From positions 37,618-101,617 of the forward strand of contig NZ_SJSA01000003.1 in NCBI RefSeq assembly GCF_004766125.1: a stretch of 64,000 nucleotides of DNA. The letters run 5' to 3'. This DNA comes from Duncaniella freteri. GTDB taxonomy: Bacteria > Bacteroidota > Bacteroidia > Bacteroidales > Muribaculaceae. The position numbers and the translations under genes are program-made. The notes below the pieces were generated by a model that was not told where the DNA came from, did no database searches, and saw nothing but the letters and a program-made list of their open reading frames with translations. Below, in pieces: positions 16,165 to 23,796 of this stretch (its first letter is position 1; every line of letters begins with the position of its first letter).

Positions 16165-17023
16165 AATCTTCTGCGATGTCGTTTTCGGTTAGAGCTTCTT
16201 CATCCGTAATGTCGCGTTCAACGCGGTAAGCATTCGCGAGGTCTTTGGTCAGTGTGATAAAGCCGTTCTCAATGGCTTTGTCGAAGTCGATAATCACAAG
16301 TGCGGATTGCTCCATGAGAGCTTGTATTTGCGGCGATGCCTGCGCGTAATAGTCCGCAATCTTGGCGTAGTTGAAAACCGTATGCCGTCCGGCTGCCTGA
16401 CGTAGAAACTCGCGTACATCATCCGGCAAGTCTGCGTTCTCTATCTCGTGAAGCAACGCATCTCGCTTTGTGGTGTCGTACATCTCGCCGAAGCTCGGAG
16501 TGCGGCCGCTTGGCTCGTATGTCGGGGCTACGACCTTGCGAGAGTAGCTATCATTTTGCGATTGCTCATTCTCTGCGTCTGCCGCGCTTGTATCCCAATT
16601 ATCGGGAAGTTCAACGCCCCAAGTCTGCAACTGCTTCGCGTCCCAATTGCCGGACTTCAGCTTGCCCCAATCCCATACGCCGAAACCGTTGTTGTCGAGA
16701 ATCGCATACGCTTTCAGCTTCTCGGTCGGAGTGTCATGCTCGATAACTACTGCCGGCACGAATTTATACCCGATTTCGGTCAATGCCCGATACCGCATAT
16801 TGCCTCCGAGAATGATGTAATTGCCGCTTTCAAGCTGATAGACTTTGAGCGGATTATATTTCAGATATTCCGGGTAGTCGATGATGTCTTGCTTCAATAA
16901 TGCGAATCTGTCCTCATCAATAGTGCGAGGATTCTCCGGCACTCCGGCAAGCTGTCCGGCGTTTTCTTCAAGCTGCTCAATGTCAATGAGCCGCGTTTGT
17001 GCGAGGTCGTTAAATTTTTCCAT
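16151..17023 (-). CDS. ParB-like nuclease domain protein
   Basis: The 290-residue protein has the ParB N-terminal domain: NPRTIDEDRF at the start, then LKVYQLESGNYIILGGNMRYRAL with the GGNxRYxA signature near residues 72-80. The C-terminal half is helical and acidic and lacks an obvious helix-turn-helix. It is the first gene of the late operon, behind its own promoter. Phage ParB-like proteins next to terminases and glycosyltransferases may act as nucleases or CTP-binding adaptors in DNA modification or packaging. Partition is unlikely, as there is no ParA. Confidence 0.75.
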   Translation of the reverse strand: MEKFNDLAQTRLIDIEQLEENAGQLAGVPENPRTIDEDRFALLKQDIIDYPEYLKYNPLKVYQLESGNYIILGGNMRYRALTEIGYKFVPAVVIEHDTPTEKLKAYAILDNNGFGVWDWGKLKSGNWDAKQLQTWGVELPDNWDTSAADAENEQSQNDSYSRKVVAPTYEPSGRTPSFGEMYDTTKRDALLHEIENADLPDDVREFLRQAAGRHTVFNYAKIADYYAQASPQIQALMEQSALVIIDFDKAIENGFITLTKDLANAYRVERDITDEEALTENDIAEDYDEE

Positions 17024-17066
17024 ATTTTTTATATAGCGATGAAATGCGACTTTTGCGGTTTTTGTG

Positions 17067-17074
17067 CAAAGGTA
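17067..17074 (-). promoter_or_regulatory. late promoter -7 element
   Basis: The reverse strand reads TACCTTTG, a match to TAnnTTTG, about 45 bases before the ParB-like gene. There is no TTG at the -33 distance, which would fit a promoter that needs a phage activator. It sits directly downstream of the early terminator. Confidence 0.5.
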
Positions 17075-17079
17075 ATAAA

Positions 17080-17104
17080 AAAGAGTACTTGTTAGGTACT
17101 CTTT
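17080..17104 (-). terminator. terminator ending the early operon
   Basis: On the reverse strand AAAGAGTAC and GTACTCTTT form a 9-bp stem with a seven-base loop, followed by TTTATT. This is a classical intrinsic terminator just after the VRR-NUC gene and just before the late -7 element. Confidence 0.8.
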
Positions 17105-17136
17105 CGGGGTAAAAAATATATTGAAGCGGTTATTTT

Positions 17137-17490
17137 TCAGCGTTGAGCTAAATAATTCCGCATTAGCTCAATAAATTCTTCTAAGGAACGGACTATTTCG
17201 TAGCGATAGCCAAAAGCCTCAACTTTACGTTGGAATCGCTTTTGAGAGTCTTGCTGCTTGCCTTTCGGTGTCTTAAACTCGATGCAAAGAGCGTGATGAT
17301 ATTTGTTAGGTAGTAGGAATAACATATCAGCGACTCCGGCTGTTACTCCCTCGCCTTTCATTATCCCGGCTTCGATTCTGTTTCTTGCTCCACCATTCGG
17401 AACGGCAAAGAGCAAGAGCGCGAGGTCTGCATACTGAAGACGAAACCACTTCACGCAATTTTGTTGTATCTGACTTTCTGCGTGTCGCAT
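17137..17490 (-). CDS. VRR-NUC domain nuclease
   Basis: The 117-residue protein is a stand-alone VRR-NUC domain of the PD-(D/E)xK fold. It shows E5 (HAESQ), PNGGARNRIEAGIMKGEGVTAG, then ADMLFLLPN with the catalytic Asp, and CIEFKTPKGKQ with the ExK pair. Phage members are thought to resolve recombination or replication intermediates and often take the place of RusA. It is the last gene of the early operon, three bases after ssb. Confidence 0.85.
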   Translation of the reverse strand: MRHAESQIQQNCVKWFRLQYADLALLLFAVPNGGARNRIEAGIMKGEGVTAGVADMLFLLPNKYHHALCIEFKTPKGKQQDSQKRFQRKVEAFGYRYEIVRSLEEFIELMRNYLAQR

Positions 17491-17492
17491 CT

Positions 17493-17927
17493 TCAGAACG
17501 GTAAGTCGGGGTCATTCATACTCGGTTGCTGATAGCCATATTGCGGCTGTTGCTCTGCATACTGTTGCGGAGCTTGTGAAGTCGCCACGCTTTTGCGGTC
17601 GAGCATCTGCACCGTGTCGGCGTGAATCTCTGTGACGTATCTTTTGATGCCGTCCTTATCGTCATACGAGCGAGTGCGCATCTTGCCTTGAATGTAGAGA
17701 GCTGCGCCCTTGCGTATGTAGTCACGCGCTATTTCGGCGAGTTTACCGAAAAGCACTATGTTGTGCCACTCGGTGCGGTCTTCGGATGTCGAGCCGTCTT
17801 TCTTTGTGTAGCCGCGTTCAGTTGTCGCGACTGTGAGCGTTGCCATCGTCTTGCCGTTGCTCGTGGTGATGATTTTCGGGTCTTCACCAACGTAGCCGAT
17901 GATTGTTACTTGATTAACGGATGCCAT
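17493..17927 (-). CDS. ssb: single-stranded DNA-binding protein
   Basis: The 144-residue protein begins with a typical OB fold (MASVNQVTIIGYVGEDP, EWHNIVLFGKLAEIARDYIRKG) and ends in a Gln/Pro-rich tail with the acidic tip DPDLPF that recruits partner proteins. It coats single-stranded DNA during phage replication and RecT-mediated recombination. It is in the distal part of the early operon. Confidence 0.92.
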   Translation of the reverse strand: MASVNQVTIIGYVGEDPKIITTSNGKTMATLTVATTERGYTKKDGSTSEDRTEWHNIVLFGKLAEIARDYIRKGAALYIQGKMRTRSYDDKDGIKRYVTEIHADTVQMLDRKSVATSQAPQQYAEQQPQYGYQQPSMNDPDLPF

Positions 17928-17968
17928 GAGGTTTACTACGTTATAATTATTATTTAGTTTTATATATA

Positions 17969-18009
17969 CACACTTATTGATTATTATATATTATATCAAT
18001 AGAAGTGTG
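17969..18009. promoter_or_regulatory. AT-rich inverted repeat upstream of ssb
   Basis: CACACTTATTGAT (17969-17981) faces ATCAATAGAAGTGTG (17995-18009), an imperfect stem with one bulge over an AT-only loop. It lies in the only sizable gap of the distal early operon, just before ssb. It could attenuate or stabilise the transcript. Confidence 0.4.
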
Positions 18010-18015
18010 CGTTGA

Positions 18016-18231
18016 CTATTTCGCGTTTCTGATTTTCACTTGCTTTTGACAAGTATAGGTTGACGGCTCGTATTTCGGCGACATGAACGATATTACTCCG
18101 GGTATTTTATGCTCACGCCCGGCATATCGTCTGCGTATTTCACGGAATCGTGCGTATCGTTCACAATTCATTCTGATAAGGCAGTTTGTGCCGGAGCATA
18201 CGATTGAATCCGATAGTACTGTGCTTGCCAT
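18016..18231 (-). CDS. small Cys-containing phage protein (71 aa)
   Basis: I start at the ATG at 18231, right after the preceding stop, rather than the longer overlapping frame. The protein is basic and has the pattern CSGTNCLIRMNCERYARF, followed later by TYTCQK, four Cys that could bind zinc. Unknown role in the early operon. Confidence 0.5.
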   Translation of the reverse strand: MASTVLSDSIVCSGTNCLIRMNCERYARFREIRRRYAGREHKIPGVISFMSPKYEPSTYTCQKQVKIRNAK

Positions 18232-18236
18232 GTCGC

Positions 18237-18713
18237 TTAATATCGAAAGTCTGTGAAGTGGATTATTACACCGTTGAAAGTCATATCGCCCTGCGGCTCT
18301 TTGCCGAAAAACCAATCGGCGAAGTCAGAGAGCGACAAACCGTCATTCTTTGCAAGTTCTGCCACATCAATATTGTTGCCTCCGATGATTCTTGCCGTCA
18401 AGTACGGCTTGTTTGCGTGGAAGTCGTGATGATAGCTGATTTGAATGCGCTGCACTCCTATCGGCTTATCTATCGTGTGGATTTCTCGTTGCTTCGAGCG
18501 GTACGGCTTGCCGGACCACTGCCTTACGGATAGGTAGAAGTCGCCACGCTGCATCTTTTCAGCGTTGACCGCCCACAAGTCGAAGTTGCGGCGTATCGTG
18601 TGAATCTTCTTGCCGGCTTTGAGCTTTGTTTCAAACTCGGTCAGTTCTCCGGCTCTCGGCAATGTTGCCGGAAACACTCTCGATAGAGTGATGCAAATTT
18701 TCTTCTTTGCCAT
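18237..18713 (-). CDS. hypothetical phage protein, possibly ASCH-like
   Basis: The 158-residue protein carries KAGKKIHTIRRNFDLW near residues 32-47 and GDFYLSVRQWSGKPYRSKQ, a pattern reminiscent of ASCH/PUA-like RNA-binding folds (K-x-TIR followed by Trp). The similarity is from memory and weak. Conserved in Bacteroidota phages in my recollection, no function known. It is tightly packed between neighbours in the early operon. Confidence 0.55.
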   Translation of the reverse strand: MAKKKICITLSRVFPATLPRAGELTEFETKLKAGKKIHTIRRNFDLWAVNAEKMQRGDFYLSVRQWSGKPYRSKQREIHTIDKPIGVQRIQISYHHDFHANKPYLTARIIGGNNIDVAELAKNDGLSLSDFADWFFGKEPQGDMTFNGVIIHFTDFRY

Positions 18714-18717
18714 TTCT

Positions 18718-19005
18718 TCAGTTCGGGTTGAATGTTGTTATCAGTTTACGTTTGGCGAGATAGTTGCGCGTTGCAGGGTCTTTAACCACGTCAATGTCGA
18801 TTTCATCAAGTCGAATCTTGAGGTGTATCGCTCTGCCTCGCTTGTTAATCTCGCAATGGATGCTTTGCAGATTCTCGTATTCTTCGCGAATCTGATTCAT
18901 CTTGTGTTCGAGATATGCCTTTGTGCGCTCGTTTCTTCTCGCTATGCGCACTTGATTCAGCACGAGAGCGATGTTGATGACAAGGCAAATTATCTGAAAT
19001 GTCAT
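18718..19005 (-). CDS. small membrane-anchored phage protein (95 aa)
   Basis: The first 18 residues (TFQIICLVINIALVLNQV) form one predicted membrane helix, followed by a charged coiled-coil-like helix (residues 22-55) and a short basic tail. It probably sits in the inner membrane with its bulk in the cytoplasm. Function unknown. Confidence 0.55.
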   Translation of the reverse strand: MTFQIICLVINIALVLNQVRIARRNERTKAYLEHKMNQIREEYENLQSIHCEINKRGRAIHLKIRLDEIDIDVVKDPATRNYLAKRKLITTFNPN

Positions 19006-19016
19006 AGGCGCGGTTT

Positions 19017-19232
19017 TTACGGCGTTTTATCGTTTGGGTAGTCGAATATACTCGGAGCTTGCGGAATCGCGTCAGGCAAGCCGAGAAGCCGCTCTACGCG
19101 GCTAATCTCGGCATCAACCTGCGCTTCGATTCGCTTGCTTTCAGCGAGGTCAGATTTGCGGTGATATTTGAAGTAATCACGCTGCTTGACTCTCATACGC
19201 CTCACAAGGTCGAAGAACTGCCGGTTATCCAT
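19017..19232 (-). CDS. hypothetical helical phage protein (71 aa)
   Basis: A basic, helical 71-residue protein (FFDLVRRMRVKQRDYFKYHR) whose start overlaps the DUF4494 gene end by eight bases. No recognisable domain. It may be a small partner of the DUF4494 protein given the overlap. Confidence 0.55.
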   Translation of the reverse strand: MDNRQFFDLVRRMRVKQRDYFKYHRKSDLAESKRIEAQVDAEISRVERLLGLPDAIPQAPSIFDYPNDKTP

Positions 19233-19674
19233 TGTCTGACTTGCTCGTGAGTTTAGCCGGATACACGTCCATTAGGGCGGTTTCAGTGATGGCGGCAATC
19301 TCGAAGTCTGCCATTGTGCCTTTCATGCCGGCGATGAAGTTGTCATAAGCTCCTTTGAAGTCGGAAGCCTGCACGAGTATGTAAGACGCTTTGCGTTTCT
19401 CTACGGCCGTCTTCTCATCTATCGTGATGAAATTGACTTTGACCTTATACCACTTGTCGCCGCTATCATCGCGGAAGATTTCAGCGATATTCGATTTCTT
19501 GACTGCCGACACGGTGAAGTCGCCGCTTATGAACGGCGTTACTTCCTCGATGATACGCGATTCAGCTTCAGTGAATGAAAGCGCGTCAACGAGATAAGGT
19601 TCGGTTACTTTCTTTACGGTGCCGTTCTCCATCATCTTGTCGAAACGGACTTTTGTTTCAATCCATAGTGCCAT
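19225..19674 (-). CDS. DUF4494 domain protein
   Basis: The 149-residue protein fits DUF4494, a family nearly restricted to Bacteroidota and their phages. Hallmarks are WIETKVRFDK at the start, then KKVTEPYLVDALSFTEAESR and the acidic helix after it. The function of the family is unknown. It is located in the early operon between MazG-like and small proteins. Its taxonomic restriction supports the Bacteroidota assignment of the phage. Confidence 0.8.
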   Translation of the reverse strand: MALWIETKVRFDKMMENGTVKKVTEPYLVDALSFTEAESRIIEEVTPFISGDFTVSAVKKSNIAEIFRDDSGDKWYKVKVNFITIDEKTAVEKRKASYILVQASDFKGAYDNFIAGMKGTMADFEIAAITETALMDVYPAKLTSKSDNG

Positions 19675-19711
19675 GATTGATTTCTTTTTTTGAGGTTGAT
19701 AGATGTTTGAG

Positions 19712-20038
19712 TTATCGGTTATCTCCAGAGCCGCCGAGCATTCCGCGCTCCTTTCGTGATTGCAGCTTGTTGATGTTCATTTGTGCGATTGCTTCAAGTG
19801 TGAAGCCGAGGTCGTTTGCAAGCGTAGCGCAATACCACATAACATCGCCTATCTCTTTCGCGATTTCTATCTTTCGCACTGTGTCGAAACTCTGATTGTT
19901 GTCGCGAATTACTTTCTTGACCTTATCGGCTACCTCTCCGGCTTCTCCGCACATTCCGAGTGCCGGATAGATGATGCGCTTGTCTTCGGGATAGACGGCG
20001 GTTGTGAGTGCTGCCGCCTGGTATTCGTTTATTGTCAT
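19712..20038 (-). CDS. MazG-like NTP pyrophosphohydrolase
   Basis: This 108-residue all-helical protein has the MazG signature: GEAGEVADKVKKVIRD (EE/ExxE pair, about 32-47) and KEIGDVMWYCATLAND (ExxD, about 66-81). Such enzymes cleave nucleoside triphosphates to monophosphates with Mg. Phage versions are thought to tune nucleotide or alarmone pools during infection. It lies in the early operon, consistent with a metabolic takeover role. Confidence 0.85.
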   Translation of the reverse strand: MTINEYQAAALTTAVYPEDKRIIYPALGMCGEAGEVADKVKKVIRDNNQSFDTVRKIEIAKEIGDVMWYCATLANDLGFTLEAIAQMNINKLQSRKERGMLGGSGDNR

Positions 20039-20070
20039 TTGATAGTAGTTATTATATTGTTATATAGATA

Positions 20071-20211
20071 TTATCTCATGTTGTAGTTAACTGCTAATGG
20101 TACGGCAATCTCGCACGGATTGTCGGTTTCGCGCTCTGTCTTCTTCGATTTATAGCCGGGCGAGGTCTGCCGATTACAGTCAGCACATACCAAAACTCGA
20201 TGCCTAAGCAA
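20071..20211 (-). CDS. possible small CxxC protein (46 aa)
   Basis: The gap between the MazG-like gene and the next gene contains a frame from TTG at 20211 to TAA at 20071. It encodes a basic protein with VLVCADCNRQTSPGYKSKK and a third Cys near the end. The CxxC knuckle and the otherwise unexplained 200-bp gap support it; the non-ATG start and short length argue against. Treat as tentative. Confidence 0.35.
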   Translation of the reverse strand: MLRHRVLVCADCNRQTSPGYKSKKTERETDNPCEIAVPLAVNYNMR

Positions 20212-20239
20212 AAAGCTGCATGATGTTCGATTTCAAGTG

Positions 20240-21088
20240 TCATATTTCGTTGAGTTCTATAATCGCGATTTGTGTCGCGAATGTTTTTATGTATGTTTCT
20301 TTGAGAGAGGCGAAGCGGTCCGATACCGGCTTGTCGCCGACAAACTCCAATACGAGCTTGTCAAGTCGATATATCTCTATCGGGAGTATTCGCCCAATTT
20401 TATGCCCGACTATCTTCTCTATCTTTTCAGTCTGCCATCTGACATATCTCAATAGCGACTTCAAGAGAATATCACACTGATATACGGCTAAAAGATAGTT
20501 GAGAGAATCCGGCGAGAGTTGCGGATATTCGTGCATGAGGTCGCAACGGAGATTAACAAGTAACGTCTTGAAGATGTCACTTACTCCATCTTCAAACATA
20601 TACATATTCTGCGTTTCTGAATCGCGGTGCTGCTGGTCTATGTACGTTGAGCGTAAACGGTCGTAGTCACGGCGTAATTCGCGGATTGCTCGGCTGAGTT
20701 TCTTCGTTTCTTTAAGCTGCATTGTTATTGACAGGTCTATGATTGTGTCGGCGTAGTCCCACACAAGTTCGGCGATGACAAACGGCACATACGCGAATCT
20801 GAAAAGCGTATCGTGGTCGAGTATCTTTGAGAGCTTCAGAGTTTCGCGTTCCTCGCGCTGCTGTGCGGCTAATGCCTTACGGCGTTCAATTTCTCTGACT
20901 AAATCAAACCCCGATTCAGGCGTGTAGTTGGTATTGAGCATTCGCGTTTCGCGGTAGAGCGATTCTACCAGCATTCGCGGTGCGGCGTTTGCAATTTTCT
21001 CTGCATCTGCAAACAACATATCTGCCATAGCTGACTTTTGCTGTTCGGACATTGCCGCGATTTTCTTCCTAACGTCATCTTGATTCAT
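20240..21088 (-). CDS. hypothetical helical phage protein (282 aa)
   Basis: The protein is almost entirely helical, with basic coiled-coil-like stretches (residues 65-85 and 130-155) and a helical C-terminal half. No catalytic or binding motif is visible. Its start overlaps the next upstream gene by four bases. It belongs to the early operon between the methyltransferase-associated small gene and mazG. Family not recognised. Confidence 0.6.
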   Translation of the reverse strand: MNQDDVRKKIAAMSEQQKSAMADMLFADAEKIANAAPRMLVESLYRETRMLNTNYTPESGFDLVREIERRKALAAQQREERETLKLSKILDHDTLFRFAYVPFVIAELVWDYADTIIDLSITMQLKETKKLSRAIRELRRDYDRLRSTYIDQQHRDSETQNMYMFEDGVSDIFKTLLVNLRCDLMHEYPQLSPDSLNYLLAVYQCDILLKSLLRYVRWQTEKIEKIVGHKIGRILPIEIYRLDKLVLEFVGDKPVSDRFASLKETYIKTFATQIAIIELNEI

Positions 21089-21363
21089 ACCCTCTGTTTT
21101 TTGAGTTTCAATGAGAATATTCCTTTTGCTTTATCCCATTCGGGGTAACTGTATTTGTCTTGCGGATTGAAAGTGCTTATCCACAATTTTATCTGCCTTT
21201 CAAACTTTTGTTGGTCTTTTTGTGCTTCAACCGAATTGAGAATGTTGCAAAACTCAATCGCCGCGTTCTGATAGTCGCCAAAGCATTTAAGTGGAGAAAC
21301 ATTGTACCCGTCCATCCAACTCACAACGTAACCGTCAGAGGTATGTGTCTTTACCGCTTTCAT
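21085..21363 (-). CDS. small protein after cytosine methyltransferase (92 aa)
   Basis: I start at the ATG at 21363, which overlaps the methyltransferase stop; the longer frame would run deep into that gene. The 92-residue protein has an N-terminal beta part (KTHTSDGYVVSWMDGYNVSP) and a helical, basic C-terminus. Coupled translation with the methyltransferase is likely. Unknown function. Confidence 0.55.
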   Translation of the reverse strand: MKAVKTHTSDGYVVSWMDGYNVSPLKCFGDYQNAAIEFCNILNSVEAQKDQQKFERQIKLWISTFNPQDKYSYPEWDKAKGIFSLKLKKQRV

Positions 21364-23060
21364 GCCGTCTGTCGAATTAATCGTTTCACTGAATCGCATA
21401 GAGCGACACACCAAGCGCGGGCGATTGTGACCTCAACCGCGTTGCCAATGAACTTCTTTTGGTCTGCTTGTGTGCCAATCAGCACGTAATCTTCCGGGAA
21501 GCCCATAATCAGTTTGAGTTCTGATATTTTGAGCATTCGCATCTTGATGTCGATAATGCGATAGAGTGCCATAAACTCTTTGATTTTAACCATTATCGGG
21601 CTGTCGGTGTCATATACCGCAATCGCGAAGTCGCCGGATTCGGTAGAAATGAGATATGGCGGTCGTTTATCCATCTTGGCTATAAGTGTGAAGCAAGGAG
21701 ATTCGACCGAGCCGCCAGGCGATGAAAATTGCGGATTCATCAAGTAGTGATGCTTGCGATTGGCTGTGATGACCCTTGACGGCTCATCGATGGAGCTGTC
21801 GACATTGTTGTAGTTGGTATCCATTACCCAAGGGCACACGCTTATGAGCTTTTGTTTCGGGTTAGTGAGTACTGCCGGATTGGGGCTGTCGAGGCTCGAA
21901 AGTTGACCGCCACCGGAATACTCGTTTGCTATGAACTGCGTCTGAATCAAAGCAAGCCTATCGCGTGTGAGCAACGTAGGGCAGGGGCGGTCAATGCTTT
22001 TACCTGCGTCTTTGAAGTTGTAGCTGCAAAGGAAGTCAGTGTGTATCAATGCGTGATGGTCTACTGTCGTGATTGTCCCTGCCGGTGCTTCGAGAGATAT
22101 GTTCTTATCGTCAGGCGCGCCGCTGTACTGCTTTGAAAGGAACTGAACGGAAGCGAGTGCAAGCCGCCCTTGTGTCGCGACTGTCGGGCATGGGTCTTCA
22201 AGCGAGGGAGCGACATATCGGCCGCGTTGATTCATGGAGTTGTATTTTACCATGAATGCCTGCTTGCCACCGGCGACAAACTTAATCAGTCCGGCATATA
22301 TGCGTTCAAGCGTCTTATCGGAGAGCGGCTTCTTGCGGTTGAAGATTGAATTGCCCTCATCCTCCAAATCAAGGACTTCACGCACCGGCTTCCACTTGTA
22401 TAAAGTGCCGAATAATGCCGCTTCGCCGGTCTTGCTGTGTGTAGCTTCGGGAAACACTATCGGCAAGTTCTTTTTCGCGAAGATGCCGAAGAATCGTTTG
22501 CGAGAAGTATATGCGCCGTAGTCTGCCGCATTTAGGATGCGATGCTCGAAATTATAGCCGTATCGCTTGACATTGTTAACCCAACGGAGATATGAGCGTC
22601 CCTTGTCGGTCGAGAGCGGCTTTCCGTTTTCGTCTACCTCGCCCCACGACATAAACTCTTCGACATTCTCAATCTGTATATAATCCGGGTCGATAGCTTC
22701 AATGTATCGGAATAGATGCTCGGCAAGTGTACGGCTGTCTGCATCGCGCGGCTGGCCGCCTTTCGCTTTCGAGAAGTTAGTGCATTCGAGAGATGCCCAA
22801 AGAACTGTAAGAGCTTCTGGATTCTCTCTGCGGCATTTGTCGAGATGCGCAACGAGCGGCGACAATTCAAGTGTTCGGATGTCTTCAGTGAAGTGTAAGG
22901 CATTCGGATGATTCGATGCGTGGGAAGCTATCGCATTTGCATCGTGATTCACACACGCAATGACCTCGGCGCATTGCTCTCCGTCAAGCCTTGCGGAGTT
23001 AACGCCGGTCGAAGTACCACCGGCACCGCAAAACAAGTCGATATATAGTAATTGCTTCAT
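21360..23060 (-). CDS. DNA cytosine-5 methyltransferase with repeated insert
   Basis: The 566-residue protein has motif I DLFCGAGGTS (8-17), the catalytic Cys93 in LECTNFSKAKGG, the ENV motif (131-133) and the ADYGAYTSRKRFFG segment. It methylates cytosine at C5 using AdoMet. The usual PPCQ before the nucleophile is replaced by LECT, a variant I know from other phage enzymes. Between the two halves of the catalytic fold lie about six copies of a 30-residue unit with the core S-(I/L/V)-(E/D)-x-P-x-P-T, for example SLEDPCPTVAT and SIDRPCPTLLT. These occupy the target-recognition region. There is no restriction partner nearby, so it probably protects phage DNA or prepares it for further modification. 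Confidence 0.88.
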   Translation of the reverse strand: MKQLLYIDLFCGAGGTSTGVNSARLDGEQCAEVIACVNHDANAIASHASNHPNALHFTEDIRTLELSPLVAHLDKCRRENPEALTVLWASLECTNFSKAKGGQPRDADSRTLAEHLFRYIEAIDPDYIQIENVEEFMSWGEVDENGKPLSTDKGRSYLRWVNNVKRYGYNFEHRILNAADYGAYTSRKRFFGIFAKKNLPIVFPEATHSKTGEAALFGTLYKWKPVREVLDLEDEGNSIFNRKKPLSDKTLERIYAGLIKFVAGGKQAFMVKYNSMNQRGRYVAPSLEDPCPTVATQGRLALASVQFLSKQYSGAPDDKNISLEAPAGTITTVDHHALIHTDFLCSYNFKDAGKSIDRPCPTLLTRDRLALIQTQFIANEYSGGGQLSSLDSPNPAVLTNPKQKLISVCPWVMDTNYNNVDSSIDEPSRVITANRKHHYLMNPQFSSPGGSVESPCFTLIAKMDKRPPYLISTESGDFAIAVYDTDSPIMVKIKEFMALYRIIDIKMRMLKISELKLIMGFPEDYVLIGTQADQKKFIGNAVEVTIARAWCVALCDSVKRLIRQTA

Positions 23061-23386
23061 TGCTGTTTGGATAGGTTTATTTTGATTATTTTATTCGCTC
23101 TGTGCTTTGATTCAAGTGCCTTTTCTTTCTCGGCTGCATACTCAGCAAGCAATTCAACGTGTCGTTCAAGTTCTCGCATGAGGTACTTGTTTTCTTCTCG
23201 CAATTCCTTGATTTCAGCATTGCGCCGTTGGATTTCCTCGTTGTATCGCTTCCTCTCAAACTGTGAGAATGTGAGGTCAGAATCGCTGCAAGTGCAACGC
23301 TCGATGTCGCCGCTGACTGCGACTGCCATGCAGCCTGGTATCAGCACGCGCCCTGCGATTTTGTCAACGATATAGTGGCACTTCAT
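23057..23386 (-). CDS. coiled-coil phage protein (109 aa)
   Basis: The first 35 residues form a small beta/Cys region (GDIERCTCSDSD), and residues 45-95 are a strongly predicted coiled coil (EEIQRRNAEIKELREEN). It starts four bases inside the upstream gene end and overlaps the methyltransferase start. A structural or adaptor role is possible. Family not recognised. Confidence 0.55.
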   Translation of the reverse strand: MKCHYIVDKIAGRVLIPGCMAVAVSGDIERCTCSDSDLTFSQFERKRYNEEIQRRNAEIKELREENKYLMRELERHVELLAEYAAEKEKALESKHRANKIIKINLSKQQ

Positions 23387-23793
23387 AGTTTCGTAGCGTA
23401 TGGATGTTCGGGTATTGCGTCATAGTAGCCGCAACCGCCACTCCTGCGGTTAGGCATAGGCTCGTATTTAGCTTCAGATAAACCCTCTCGCATTTCGGCT
23501 GACAACTTGACGTTGTTGAATAGCTTGCATTGCTTTTTCGGGTGCTTGCAGCGATTCGGCGAGAATAGCTTTGTATATGAATACTCCGAGCCATCCCACC
23601 CATAACTCTGCCAATATTCGATGCTCTCTTTCTCGTTTTCGTCAAAAGACGATTCGTAATGTTGGCACGAGTAGCATAGCGGCCGTATTTCCGGATTCTG
23701 TGAGCATCGCATTTCTTCATGCTTCTTGCAGGCGCATTCGCGGAGATACACCTTGCCGCAATACTGACAACGATATGCGGTTACTTTTTCCAT
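23383..23793 (-). CDS. multi-Cys zinc-binding phage protein (136 aa)
   Basis: The protein opens with YRCQYCGKVYLRECACKKHEEMRC, a C2H2-like finger, followed by CYSCQHY and a CKHPKKQCKLF knuckle, and ends with GGCGYYDA. These would hold two or more zinc ions. It lies between the helicase-methyltransferase fusion and the coiled-coil gene. DNA or RNA binding is likely; nothing more can be said. Confidence 0.6.
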   Translation of the reverse strand: MEKVTAYRCQYCGKVYLRECACKKHEEMRCSQNPEIRPLCYSCQHYESSFDENEKESIEYWQSYGWDGSEYSYTKLFSPNRCKHPKKQCKLFNNVKLSAEMREGLSEAKYEPMPNRRSGGCGYYDAIPEHPYATKL

Positions 23794-23796
23794 ACT

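Noticed and set aside
16151..17023. Partition system
   Set aside because: The ParB-like protein lacks a clear HTH and there is no ParA gene or parS-like repeat. It sits in a packaging context instead.
21360..23060. Restriction-modification locus
   Set aside because: No endonuclease gene adjoins the methyltransferase; neighbours are small phage proteins of the early operon.
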